Below, piece by piece: positions 22,510 to 33,738 of a stretch of 64,000 bases of DNA. The stretch is from NCBI RefSeq assembly GCF_958295425.1, contig NC_081142.1, positions 14,439,821 to 14,503,820 on the forward strand, written 5' to 3'. Source of the stretch: Solea solea. Its lineage: Eukaryota > Chordata > Actinopteri > Pleuronectiformes > Soleidae. Made by a program: the position numbers and the translations under genes. The stretch's first letter is position 1, and each line of letters begins with the position of its first letter. Under the pieces are notes generated by a model. The model did not search any database. It was not told the origin of the DNA and saw only the letters and a program-made list of their open reading frames with translations.

Positions 22510-24116
22510 TCATTCACAGATCGAGTCTGACTGGCCTTTGACTTGAAGCTCAGATCTCGTCAAGACAGGTGACCCTGAGGAACCATCACTTGTGTCCACA
22601 TGCACACGTCCATCTGATATGGCACCTGTTGGCACCAAACATAACAGCACCGTTTCTGTGTGATGTGATACAGGAGCAATTCCATCGTCATCTTCACATT
22701 CTGTTTCTCTGAAAGTCTCCTTGGTTCTAAGTAGGCTGCGACGGTTCCTTCTTAGCATGTGACCCTCCTCATTCCTTATTTCATATGATCTCGGTCCAAC
22801 CTCCTGGAGAACTTTTCAGTTCCAAGCATCCTGGTCTTGGATACGCACCACGTCATATTTGCCTGTGGATGCTGTGGACTTGAAGTGACATGGTGAAATC
22901 CATATTGTCTTGCAAACTATTGCCATTCCTTGCTGTTATAACAAGGACCGTGTCACTCACTACAGTCTTTGGTATCCCATGATGGGCAAAAATGGACTTG
23001 ACATGAGTAATGACACTGATGGAAGCTGCACTTGTGAGCAGAGAAAATTCAGGAAAGTTTGAACAGTAATCTATCACTAGCACATAGTCTTTGCCATTAC
23101 AGCAAAACAAATTTGCTCAACTTTCTCCCAAGGAGTAGTGGGGAGATCTTGGACCAGCATAGGCTTCCTTGCCTGTTTGCTCTGATACTCATTACACGTT
23201 TCACATTTTCCTATCATGTTTTCAATTTCCTTGTTGATTCCCAGCCAATACATGGCATTCCTGGCTCTCCTTTAACATTTCTCAATGCCCAGGTGGCCCT
23301 CGTGTAGCCTACAAAGTATCTCTGGCCTCAGGCTGTGTGGAATGACAATTCTACAGTTTCTCAATAACAGTCCATTTGCCACACTTAGCTCTGATCTAAT
23401 GTGATAATATTTTGGACAGGACCCCTTGGGCTAGCCACTGTGAATGTTTTCCATCACTGTTTGTAGTTGCTTGTCTTTGACTGTTTCTTCTCTAATCTCT
23501 TGTGCTTTGAGGTGAGAGACAGGCAGAGGCTCAACAATCATGTTGACATGATTCTTAATCTCTTTTTCAGTGGAGCACGTAGTACTTGTGATAGCGCATC
23601 TGCCAGCACTAAATGATTGCCTGGTGTGTACATAAACTCAAAAAAAGCTCATTCCATTCTCGCTCATTCCTTAATGTCCACTTGAATTCATTGGAGTCAT
23701 GGAGAAGTTCTCTCAGTGCTGATGTTTTCAGCTGATCATTCCCATTATTCTGAGCACACCTTTCTCGTCTGTGGGGCGTGGCGTGCCTAAAATGGCTTTT
23801 GTTTTCCTTTCATATGGCTCTATCTCTTGAGAAGAATGTTTGTCTCCTAGGAATGTTATTTCTTGCACAGAGAATTGGATTTGGCGTGGTTTAATTTTAG
23901 TCAATTTTCACGCCCCCTTTGGAGCACTTTTGTCAGTCTTTCCTTGTGCTCTAGTAGGGTGGAGCCCCAGATTACCACATCATCTACATAGCAACAGACC
24001 CCTTCTAGGCCCTCTAGCATATTGTTCATTGCTTGATGATGATCTCCAAAAAGGCGTATTGAATAGGCAGTAATTTGAGCTCTCATCATCCAAGATGAAA
24101 CGTATAATGACGTCAT
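22510..24116 (-). pseudogene. decayed Ty3/gypsy pol
   Basis: Minus-strand pieces in pol order. RT carries VCCYVDDVVIWGSTLLEHKE with the YVDD catalytic motif (~24010-23930). An RT connection region follows (VQEITFLGDK ... PRPTDEKGVLRIMGM, ~23870-23740). The integrase core is at ~23110-22900 (NGKDYVLVIDYCSNFPEFSL ... FAHHGIPKTVVSD). A C-terminal tail near 22750 has the MLRRNRRSLLRTKE motif of the integrase end. Stops and frameshifts separate them. No LTRs were seen on either side. It lies just upstream of b3gnt3 copy 2, in the opposite orientation. Confidence 0.8.
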
Positions 24117-24425
24117 TACAGGTCAAAATGATCAATGATCATTTAATTAACCATGACCTTAAAAAAATCTACTGTCTAATGTGTAAGCCAACAAAATACA
24201 TATGAAAGCTGAGCACAAACATAGCAATGTGTCTATTTTAGTTTAGCTAAATTGTCAAAAATAACACATTTCATCTGTTAAGATGGAGGAGCACGACAGT
24301 GTGCACAGTGCTAATATTCTGGATCTTTTCCTGAATGACTATTACTGAAAAAGTAACTTCAATTATTTATTCCTGTCAGAGATATGCTGATTAGAAATGT
24401 GTTTGTTTGTTTTTTTTCTCTGCAG
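24117..24425 (+). other. b3gnt3 copy 2 upstream intron end
   Basis: AT-rich sequence ending in a pyrimidine tract and tctctgcag at 24425, a good splice acceptor ten bases before the b3gnt3 start codon. The upstream non-coding exon was not located. Confidence 0.6.
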
Positions 24426-24435
24426 AGTTTCAAGG

Positions 24436-25575
24436 ATGAAGAGAATCCGATGTAGAACTTTCTGGCTGGCAGTCAGTCTTGGTGTGTTGGTCCTCAATCT
24501 CGGAAGGAATTATAGTGACCAAACAAAGAACCTTCACAAATGGGAACACATAAACAAACGCATTTATAATGATGAGAGACAAGAGCAGGACAGTCAAATT
24601 AAACAAGAACCTCCAAGCCATTATGTCTTCCCCTGGCCAAAATGTCAAGAAAATACATCTGCTGCGAACGTCACAGATTTCAGCTCTCTTCCTCGTCGTA
24701 TAAAAGACTTTCTGTACTATCGACACTGTCGGCATTTCCCCATGCTACTGAACGTTCCAGACAAATGTGGAGGAGCAAATAAATCTGCAGATGTCTTCCT
24801 CCTTCTTGTCATTAAGAGCTCCCCCGGAAACTACGAACGCAGAGAGGTACTGCGCAAAACCTGGGCTAAAGAGAGGCTACACAATGGTAAGAAGATCCAC
24901 AGGGTCTTCATCTCAGGAACAACTGATACTGGTTTTGAAAAACTGAGACAGAACAAACTACTTGAAATGGAGCATCGTGAGTACAATGACATTCTCCAAT
25001 GGGACTTTGTGGACACATTCCTCAACCTCACACTGAAGCAGATACTCTTCCTCGAATGGATGGAGAGGAACTGTCCAAATGCTCGCTTCTTGCTGAACGG
25101 TGATGATGATGTTTTTGCCAACACAGACAACATGGTGGAGTATCTCCAAAGCCTCAAGGACAATGATGGAAGCAAACACCTCTTTGCCGGCTCTTTAATG
25201 AGTGGCGACCCCATCAGAAACCCAAATAGCAAATATTATGTTCCTGTTCAAGTCGAGATAAATTCATTCCCTATTTATTGTAGTGGTGGGGGCTTCCTCC
25301 TGTCTGGCTATACAGCTATGGTCATATACAAGATGTCTCAGTCCATTCCCATTCTTCCCATTGATGATGTTTACATGGGGATGTGCCTGGCCAAAGCAGG
25401 ACTTAAGCCTTCTAACCATATAGGTGTGAAGACATTTGGAGTAAATATTCCCTCAACTAAACTGGATCAATATGACCCTTGCTATTATAAAGACATGTTA
25501 TTGGTGCACAGATTCCTTCCACAAGCCACATTTCTTATGTGGCAAAGAATACATGACTCCAAACTGAAATGTTAA
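24436..25575 (+). CDS. b3gnt3: b3gnt3-like beta-1,3-N-acetylglucosaminyltransferase (copy 2, complete)
   Basis: A 379-residue Golgi type II membrane protein in one coding exon. The start at 24436 was chosen because it follows a splice acceptor (24425) and gives a basic tail (MKRIRCR) before a hydrophobic anchor at about residues 9-22; an ATG-equivalent further upstream in frame would lie in the intron. Then come a stem with N-glycosylation sequons (NYS, NTS, NVT), the GT31 blocks KSSPGNYERREVLRKTW (127-143), RVFISGT, DILQWDFVDTFLNLTLK (185-201), the metal-binding NGDDDVF (Asp 223-225), YCSGGGFLLSG and IDDVYMGMCLAKAGLKP. Length and motifs match B3GNT enzymes, which transfer GlcNAc from UDP-GlcNAc to galactose in poly-N-acetyllactosamine, core-1 or keratan-type chains. 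All key residues are present, so it should be active. Tandem duplicate of the fragment at 1-490; human B3GNT3 and MAST3 are also neighbours. Confidence 0.88.
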   Translation: MKRIRCRTFWLAVSLGVLVLNLGRNYSDQTKNLHKWEHINKRIYNDERQEQDSQIKQEPPSHYVFPWPKCQENTSAANVTDFSSLPRRIKDFLYYRHCRHFPMLLNVPDKCGGANKSADVFLLLVIKSSPGNYERREVLRKTWAKERLHNGKKIHRVFISGTTDTGFEKLRQNKLLEMEHREYNDILQWDFVDTFLNLTLKQILFLEWMERNCPNARFLLNGDDDVFANTDNMVEYLQSLKDNDGSKHLFAGSLMSGDPIRNPNSKYYVPVQVEINSFPIYCSGGGFLLSGYTAMVIYKMSQSIPILPIDDVYMGMCLAKAGLKPSNHIGVKTFGVNIPSTKLDQYDPCYYKDMLLVHRFLPQATFLMWQRIHDSKLKC

Positions 25576-25868
25576 TATTTCAGTGTTTAGTAGCATGAGG
25601 TTGTAGTGGTGGCAGTATGCTGAACACAGTTCATCAACTCTAGGGTTGGTATCAGGTCAGAGGCACTTAGAAATTTCTTTCTTTATGCAAGCTTAGTTAT
25701 CTTAGCATTATAAAATGATCGTCTTAATTCAATTCACACTTGACAATGACACCTGATCCTGATTCAGTTTTCATCATGTTTTTTTATTTCAATGACACAT
25801 CAAGATGTTGCAAATTTGCATCGTGCACTTGCTCTTGGGATGTGTGTAATGGTCTAACGTCATGTAGT
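25576..25868 (+). other. b3gnt3 copy 2 3' flank shared with copy 1
   Basis: Follows 491-775 closely with a few indels, then diverges after gtcatgtagta. Probable 3' UTR and duplication limit. Confidence 0.7.
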
Positions 25869-27211
25869 AATCTTTTGCTTTAGCTCAGTGATTTATAGTA
25901 GTAGTACATTCAGTACTGTACAGTACAGTATATTCAGTGGTTTTATATTAAGTTAAGGAAGACTTGGGCAAATGTTCTGTACGTACACTCAACAAAAATA
26001 CACGTGACGTGCACACATGAATAATGTGAAATAAGATGAGTGTTTATTGAGCAAAATACAAGTTAAATGTGCAATGAAGTGTGGAAGTGAGTGCCAGTGT
26101 CTGGTGTGACTGCACTGTTGATCATGTCACTGATTGTGGCCTGTGGAATATTGGTCCATATTAGAAATAAGCCTTACACGTTTTTCCTTGATTTCATGGA
26201 AAATGTTATCAAAAACAAAAGTCTTGCATCTATATTTTTTGTGTGTCAGTGTAAATCTGTACGGACCTTTTTTAAATAATGCGTTCTATGTATTACACGA
26301 TTATATCCTTTTTGTCAGCTTGACTACTAATTGAATATTGTTTCAAAAAACACCAATGACCAAATTTCAGTTTGCTGACTTCACTTTTTTTAATCATTAT
26401 TTTGAAATTAGCGACAGCACACATTAATAAACATTCATGTGTAAATGTGCCAAATATTTAAAATCGATCACAGATTTAAAAGACGATCAGTGATCAAAAT
26501 CACTGTCACTTCATAAATGTCTGAATGTGATTCCACAATCCATACACGGTCAGACATGAATGTAAACTGCAACATGACTGGTGGGTGGAGGCATAACAAA
26601 GACAAGGTGGTGAAGTTAGTTGTTGTGTTAAAACTTTGACTTGTGCAGGGATATTATAATGCTAAAGGTTTAGTAAGTCTTTTTAGTTAGTCTTTTTTTT
26701 TCTTTTATTTACTTAATATTATTTTGTCTCCACATTCAGATGAAGGCATGAGTCAAAATGTGTTGGTGTGCTTTTTGTGTCTTTTAAAACAATCTGCGAG
26801 TGCCTTGATTTTTATTTTTGTCATGGATTTCTATGTTTCTCAGACAGAATCACAAATGTTGTTCTATGACTATACTGTATAGGCTATGCTTTAAATATTA
26901 TTACTGAAATAAATAGATTTAAGAGATATAAGTTTATTATTTAAAAATTAAAAATGTTGTTCTACATTGATGCTTGCTCAAACATTACCTCGAGTTGAAC
27001 ATTTTTGGGCTCGATCTAATTTTGATCAGTTTGACACCCCTGATCTAAAATAATTTATAAAAACATGGACAATTTAAAACAATGCGCTCCACGTTGTACC
27101 GTGTGTAATCTGTATTCAAAATTTTACCCATTTACAACGAGTTCTGGTCAAATGACGTATTTCCGGTTTTCGGGCGCACACGTCGTAAACTTTTGCTCAG
27201 AGTGAGATAGA
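25869..27211. other. intergenic, no gene recognised
   Basis: AT-rich, with a gtttgacacccctgatct motif near 27030 that often marks an end of a dispersed fish repeat. No coding segment. Confidence 0.4.
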
Positions 27212-28343
27212 GGCCGTTTCTCAATACTCAAGTAAGCAAGTATGTTCTTGCTTACTTGGGAAGTATATACTTGAGAAGTACGCTGGGAGTATATACTTGA
27301 CAAGTACAGGAGTACACAAGTAGGTGGCTGTTTCTCAATACTCAAGCAAGCAAGTATGTATGTATTGTTCTGCTGTTTGAAGGGTGGCGCCATGTGCTGC
27401 AGCCTCATTACCGCCACCTACGGTGTTGATAAATGAACATATGAAATACTTTTAATAAATGCATATACTGTATATTGTTATTATTTTCACATTGTAAATA
27501 TTTAACTTTTATTAATTTATTTCTATTAAAATATACAATACAAATAATACAATGTGGAAAATAGTAGTATATATATATATATTTATATATGTATACATAT
27601 ATACTACTCTATAAATATATAATGTGTACAAATGTATACTACTCTACATATCTAATATTTACATATTATATTTAAATACAGATATAATGACCGTGCGACT
27701 TTAATATAAATCTAAAATTCCAGGTTAAAATAAATACAACATTAATAATATACAAACTTTCTAACTGTCAGGTCAAAATGCTTCCATTTAAAACAAAATA
27801 ACACGTCAACAACAATGGATCACACCGAGCATCTAATGACAGCGACGTCTGAGCCAGCGGATCATTTCATCAGGACAGGCCGAGGTAACGCTGCTCTGTG
27901 CCGGGCACAGGCACAGGAGTGAGGCGGAGCTGATCACCTCCAACAAACGTCGCTGCCAAACTATAACTACGTCAGATCTTAATACATAAACCACATGTTT
28001 AAATTCTAAATGACTCATTTCTCGCCTCAAATGATGATAAAACTGCGTTCCGGGACACAGAAAAATATTTATTTCAGATTTATATTTCTATTATCTGCTG
28101 CTGTGCTCCGCCCGAAATGTATTCTGGGATACATGGCCATCCCAAGTACGCTTAAGTCACCTCCGATGCATACTTGGTAAAAATGGGCGGAGCGAGAACA
28201 CTTCCGGGTTTGAGAACCGTCCTCGCTGTTCGCTTACTTGAGAATTGGAACAGCTCTTGGTCTGAGGCTGATGACGTTTTCACGAGTACGGGAGTACGCA
28301 AGTACGCACAAGTACGCACAAGTATGGATATTGAGAAACGGCC
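27212..28343. mobile_element. complete Harbinger-like non-autonomous element
   Basis: The left terminus ggccgtttctcaatactcaa and right terminus tggatattgagaaacggcc are inverted copies. Both ends carry arrays of aagtacgc/aagtatgt motifs. The sequence aga flanks both sides (27209-27211 and 28344-28346), a 3-bp target duplication as in PIF/Harbinger. The 1.13-kb interior has no complete transposase. The left ~350 bp recurs at 3478. Confidence 0.75.
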
Positions 28344-28683
28344 AGACACAATGTCACAGAGCAAAAGATAAGAAAACTCTCGGGCGCTGAATTGCACGGC
28401 CGAGCGGACATGGCCTGATAGCCGGCGATAACGGAAATGCCTCCGCTCGCTTCTATGTAAATTGTGCTAACTTTACCAGCCAGTTTCGTCATGGAAAAGG
28501 AACCACCAGACAGCTTTCTCTCGCTGCAAAATAAGTCGCTTCATAGACGAAAAGCTTAGGTTTATAAAACTCGGACCCGACCAGCCAAACGTCGCCATAA
28601 AGCAGCAAACGAAAGACAGAGGGAGGAATTACACTCGTTCTTTCTCCAGGAGCTTGTATGAGAAGCTAACTGGTTGCCACATG

Positions 28684-29034
28684 GATGTATTAGAAGAACA
28701 GTATAGAGCACCGCCCCTTTGGCTCCGTTCATTCCTATGGAGTTGTTCACTCAGCGTATATGCCAAAAAAGTCCCAAGTAGTTCTAACTGCAGACACGCA
28801 GACCACTACACGACACGCCTACTCAACTCTGATTGGGTCACAGAAGAGATCGCATCTGAAACACACAACTTTTAGCCTTCTTCTTCGCTTATCTATGACC
28901 CAATCAGAGTTGAGTAGGCGTGTCGTGTAGTGTGGGGGGGTGTCGTTTAGTGGTTTGCGAGTGAGCAACTCCATGCGCCATAGGAATGAACGGAGCCAAA
29001 GGGGTGGAGCTCTATCCAGTTCTTATAATACATT
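28684..29034. mobile_element. fold-back (palindromic) MITE
   Basis: Outer arms ccctttggctccgttcattc and the inverse gaatgaacggagccaaaggg, plus inner arms cgacacgcctactcaactct and inverse agagttgagtaggcgtgtcg, form two stacked inverted repeats (~28684-28840 against 28896-29034) around a ~55-bp loop. No coding capacity. It abuts the LINE fragment that follows. Confidence 0.8.
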
Positions 29035-29830
29035 CAGAGACAATGAAGAGGAAGAGGAATATAGGAGCCTGGTGAGGAACTTTGTTGTCTGGTGCCACAT
29101 TAATAACTTGCAGCTCAACACCTCAAAGACCAAGGAACTGGTCATCGACTTCAGGAGGGACAGACCCAGTTTCAAGACCAGTTCTAATAGGAGCAGAGGC
29201 GGTGGAGGTCGTTCAGACCTACAAATATCTTGGGCTGTGGCTGGACAACAAGCTGGACTGGACAAGCAACACAAGGCATCTGTACAAGAAGGCCCAGAGC
29301 CGGTTGTACTTCCTGAGGAGGCTACGATCTTTTAACATCTGCAAGAAGCTCCTGTGGATGTTCTACCAGTCTGTGGTTGCCAGTGTTCTCTCCTACGCTG
29401 TGGTGTGCTGGGGCGGGAGCACAACTAAGGGAGACTTCCACAGACTGGAAAAACTCATCAGGCGGGCCGGCTCGGTGGTAGGAATGAGGCTGGACCCTCT
29501 GGTGACAGTGGCAGAGAGAAAAACTCTGGACAAACTGCTGAGCATCCTGGACAATGCCAGCCACCCTCTGTACACTGTCATCATCAGCCAGAGGAGCCAC
29601 AGAAGCCTCAGCAACAGGCTGCTCCTCCCAAATTACAGGACCAACAGGCTGGGGGACTCGTTTGTCCCCCGGGCCATCAAACTGTACAACTCCTCACTGG
29701 GGGGGGGAGGAGGGCAAACAAAACAAACAGTACGAACTAAACAAACAACTGTCCATAATCACAACTCACTTTTGTTTTCCCTGCCTCCTCTGTCAGATAC
29801 TGGACAAGCCTGAATTACAGACATTTATCT
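29035..29830 (+). pseudogene. L2/CR1-like LINE, RT C-terminal fragment
   Basis: Two frames joined by a shift near 29190 encode the end of a non-LTR reverse transcriptase: WCHINNLQLNTSKTKELVID, then VEVVQTYKYLGLWLDNKLDW, YKKAQSRLYFLRRLRSFNIC, SYAVVCWGGS and NRLGDSFVPRAIKLYNSSL. The catalytic FADD part and endonuclease are missing (5' truncation). The pattern fits L2/Maui-type fish LINEs. Confidence 0.8.
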
Positions 29831-30865
29831 GAAAGAGCAAAAAAACACAAACAATGCTATGCGAACAAAAGAGTTATAGAGAAGCTTGCACAAGGAGAGA
29901 TGGACAAAATTCAAATGCCTGACAAGTGTTGTGTATTTTTATTTTCATTTAAGTAAATCTTTTAAAATAATTGCATCATGCATGAAAATGGTGCTTTGGT
30001 GTGTATATAGTCCATGAAAAACCACTTCAAAAGCCCACACGTCTAATTTGACCTGTTATCCATTGTTGAACTATCACTGCGTCTTCCTGTCTTATGGCTT
30101 GTTTCCATCGGCTCGACTCGCCTCGCCTGGACACGGTTAAGTTGTGTTTCGACTAGCATTGTACCTAGTACCAGGTACTTTTTAGTGAGAGTAGTTACCC
30201 CGTCTCCTCAGTCCTAACTCCTTCAACTGTGTGTTCAGGGCACGTTAATGTCATGATGGGCTGAAAGCGTATCAAGAATAACATTATATGTATGTCTCTT
30301 TCAAAATATTTCTCTATTAACGCCATCTCTCGTGTGCACGGACACAGCGGAGTAGAAACAGGAAATGACGTTACACTGTAGGTTTCTGTCCAATCAGAAA
30401 CAAGAAGTGTTGTCCCTATCCTTTCCGTAATCTGAAATGTCATCGTGTTTTCTGAAATGTTTTCGTGTTTTAACCGTATGATTGGCATATCCAACTGTAT
30501 GTTTTTTTTTAAACTACAGAAGATCAGTGGGCATCACGCCAACTACAGAAGCCATGCCAGCAGCGAAACAAAGGTGCCTTAATACATACTATCGCCTTGG
30601 ACTTAGACTCACTTGGCTGCCATTTGCTGAGGGACACATGTTGAAGCAGCGTTTTAGCTAAGCATCATCTCACACAGTAGAGACAGAGGGAGGCACGCAC
30701 ACACAGTGGTGGAAGGACAAGAGCAGGAAAGCATTTATTACCATGGTAACTGAGACACCGACTCTCCTATTAAATGCTTATCTAACAGGAAAAAAAGCAA
30801 TCAGGAAATTCCTTGAGGATGATTTTTGTTTCTAGATTGATTATGATTCCATTAACATGCAAAAT

Positions 30866-31066
30866 AGGGATGAGGTAGACTGGACAATCTAAATTGACCA
30901 TAGGTGTGAATGTGAGAGTGGATGGTTGTTTGTCTCTATGTGTGTCCCTGTGATGGACTGGTGATCTGTCCAGGGTGTTCCCCCGCCTTTCGCCCTGTGT
31001 CAGCTGAGAGTTGCACAGTGCCCCCGCGACCCTCATGTGGTGGATAAAGCGGTAGAAAATGGCTGG
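30866..31066 (+). repeat. SINE 3' tail fragment
   Basis: tctaaattgacc ... gatctgtccagggtgt ... gcgaccctcatgtgg ... gataaagcggtagaaaatgg matches the right half of the complete SINE at 40617-40950. Confidence 0.7.
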
Positions 31067-31567
31067 ATTATGATTCTACTGTTTCTACTGTAGGGTTCAC
31101 TCTTAGTTTTGTTCCCAGCACTGTGTGAAAATCTGCTCAGCAGCAAAGAGCAGACAGACACGCAAGTATCAACTGTAAAGGATGATGATGTGTACGGAGA
31201 AGGAGAGAAAGGAATGGAAAACAGAGTGGAAGAAGAAGAAGAGAGAAAGAGTTACAGACATCATATCATTGTGTTTAATTATACCATAATGCCTCACATA
31301 CATGACACGCAGTTCCCTGCAATACCTATAATTTGAGAATGTGAGTTTGAACACGAGCAGGGATACACACCCATCCACACTCACACACTCTTGCCCATTG
31401 ACATTGATTTCATTCTCTCTCTAACCTGTCTTTTACAAATTGAAATTGACAACTACCTCAGAAGTGAGGGTCTGCCTTGCTAAGACCAGGTTTTGATCAC
31501 CATTAGCAGTAATGACCAAACTAGAGTGTTTATGCCAGAAAGAGGGGACAAATACAAGTTCACTCTA

Positions 31568-31568
31568 A

Positions 31569-31618
<50 letters not shown>

Positions 31619-31620
31619 CA
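31568..31620. repeat. (CA)n microsatellite
   Basis: Near-pure CA repeat of about 50 bp with one interruption (caaacac). Confidence 0.95.
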
Positions 31621-33399
31621 GTAGAAGTGATATGCTGCCCCCACCTGTCAGGAAGACCACACTGCATGTAAACGTGTTATTTCATGTCTAAAATTAAATA
31701 AAACTAGTGTTAAATAAAAGTCTTTGTATAGATTATTCATCAGTTAAGAATTTATAATATTTTGATTTTGGTGAATATGGTTTCTGTTCAATTTTGCTGT
31801 TTTATGAAGAAAAAAATTAAAATCATGCATTTGTTTTTATTCCAAAATCAGAATTCTAAGATTAAAAAAAAAGTCATAATTCTGGGGAAAAAAGTCAGAA
31901 TTCTGAGCTTCTGCTTCTTGAATTATTTCCATCCCTTCTCCCTCCTTTCTTTCTTTTTCATCCATTCTTATTTCTTTCATCCCCTTTTCTGTCCTTTCAT
32001 CCTTTCTTTCTGTCCCTTCACTTTCCATCTTTTTAAGTCCCTTCTTTCTATTGCTTTAATATTTTCCAGCCCTTCTTTCTTTCTCTCTCAGAACTGGGAG
32101 GTGTTTGTGAAACAACAGCCCAGTTTCAGACACTGTCTCTTGAAATATACAAAAAAAGCGAGATAAATGCAAAATATACATGTAAACAGAAACATTGTAA
32201 AAATATATAAAAATTGATCAAATAAATATATAAATTTATATATAAATATAAACACACAGCATTACTTTATTGATTCAGTACCTTTTTGCAGATTCATAAA
32301 ATACATATTTATGGATTAGTTTGTACACACTCTGCCAATAAACCCTCCTAAATGTCACACACTGGTCCTTTAACTTGACTGCAATCTAAAGTAAATTATT
32401 TGGCATACTTGAATCTACAGTGTTTCGGATTTTCAGCTCTTCATCAGTGTTTTTGTTTCATTTCTAATGAAACTTTCTTCTCATCAGTTTGTGTCAAAGT
32501 TTAGATGATTTTCTCTCACAATTGAGCAGCATTAGCGTTATTGAGCATTAGTGCAGCCAGCAGGGGGCGTCACAGCCACTTCACCACATCAGCCTCAGTC
32601 ACACGGTGGTGCAGGTGGAGAAGCAGAAGAAAAGGAGTGACTTTTTTCTTCTTACATTATTATTATTGTTAGAGAACAACATTTATTTTTTTCTTGAGAA
32701 GAAAAGTCGACTGAGTTTTGACTCTTTGACCTGAAAATGTTATTATTTTTCATTTATATTATATTATTTAACGTAATCCTATATTATTTAACGTAATCCT
32801 ATTTATTTTACTTCAAGGCTGTAATATTTCTACCTCTTTATAATCTTTCTAAATGTCTTTTATGCCATTTTGTTTGACTATTTTCTGCTTTGTATTGATC
32901 GTTTTGGGTGTTTTTAAAAAGAAATTAAAAAAATAAAACTAGGTTGAAAATAACCTGGTCACTGTCAGTCAGTCTCACACACACATAGACACACAGACAC
33001 TGAGAAACACTTGGTGTGTGGCAGCTGTCACGGTTTACAGTGAAGGTATTCCCCAGCTTCACCAGCAGCAGCCTGTTCACAGCTCTGCTGCTTCATCTTG
33101 TCTCACTGGCTGCACTCACACACTGGCAGGGGAATTCGGCGAACAATGGAGTGATGAAGAACATCGGGTGTTTAGGTGTGATTTAGCCAAATACACCTGT
33201 TTATTATAATAAACTGAACAGGGTTGCCAGTCATACCTCAGTAGTTCCAGTGCCAGCAACCTCCTCCCCCTCACTCCTCCTCACCCAAATTCACCTCTGC
33301 TGGCTGTCAACCACCACCCAAGCCCCCTCCACAGACTAGCCCTCTTCCTCCCTCCCTCCCTCCCTCGCTCCCCACCAGTCACACGGAGGTTAGCGGTGA

Positions 33400-33738
33400 C
33401 CCGTTGCTCCTGAGCTTTTGAGCCAGTCACTCTCCGGTGCGCGTTGGAGACGAGTGGGTTTCAAGACAAGCGGAACGCACAAAATTGCCGCGGAGGAGCG
33501 TTTGTTTTTGTTGTTGTTTTTTAAGGTGGAGGGGATGTAAATGTTTGTTGCAGCCGATTACTCCGCGCGGAAAATCTCACTGGAATCTGCTGAAGCCACC
33601 GGTAAACGATACACAGTTTGAAGGGTTATTTTTACCCACCGCAGCGATGAGTGACTGGAAGCCGGCTGTGAGCGTGAGTGGTGCCGCGCTGTGGTAAGAG
33701 AGAGCGTACCCGGCTCTCTGTGTGTGTGTTCAGCGAGA
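33400..33738 (+). promoter_or_regulatory. mast3: mast3 distal promoter and 5' UTR
   Basis: A locally CpG-richer stretch than its surroundings (gtgcgcgttggagacgag, ccgcgcggaaaatc) precedes the first distal coding exon. No TATA box was seen. The transcription start is not defined. A 16-codon upstream ORF (33647-33697) overlaps a potential alternative splice donor. Confidence 0.5.

Larger units (their letters stand above)
29831..33400. other. intergenic between b3gnt3 and mast3
   Basis: No gene recognised. It holds a tagtaccaggtacttttta repeat (~30095-30200, related to 35180-35260), a SINE tail (30866-31066), a (CA)n tract (31568-31620), a pyrimidine-rich stretch (31920-32080), a 22-bp tandem duplication of atattatttaacgtaatcct (32758-32801) and a MITE end (cacacactggtccttta, 32353-32370). 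Near 33240-33365 it becomes C/T-rich as it approaches the mast3 promoter. Confidence 0.5.

Noticed and set aside
28940..29335. Continuous protein spanning the fold-back element into the LINE
   Set aside because: The first ~30 codons come from the palindrome and only the later part has RT similarity, so the open frame is accidental.
31762..32166. 134-codon open frame in the pyrimidine-rich stretch
   Set aside because: Low-complexity Phe/Ser/Leu from CT-rich DNA.
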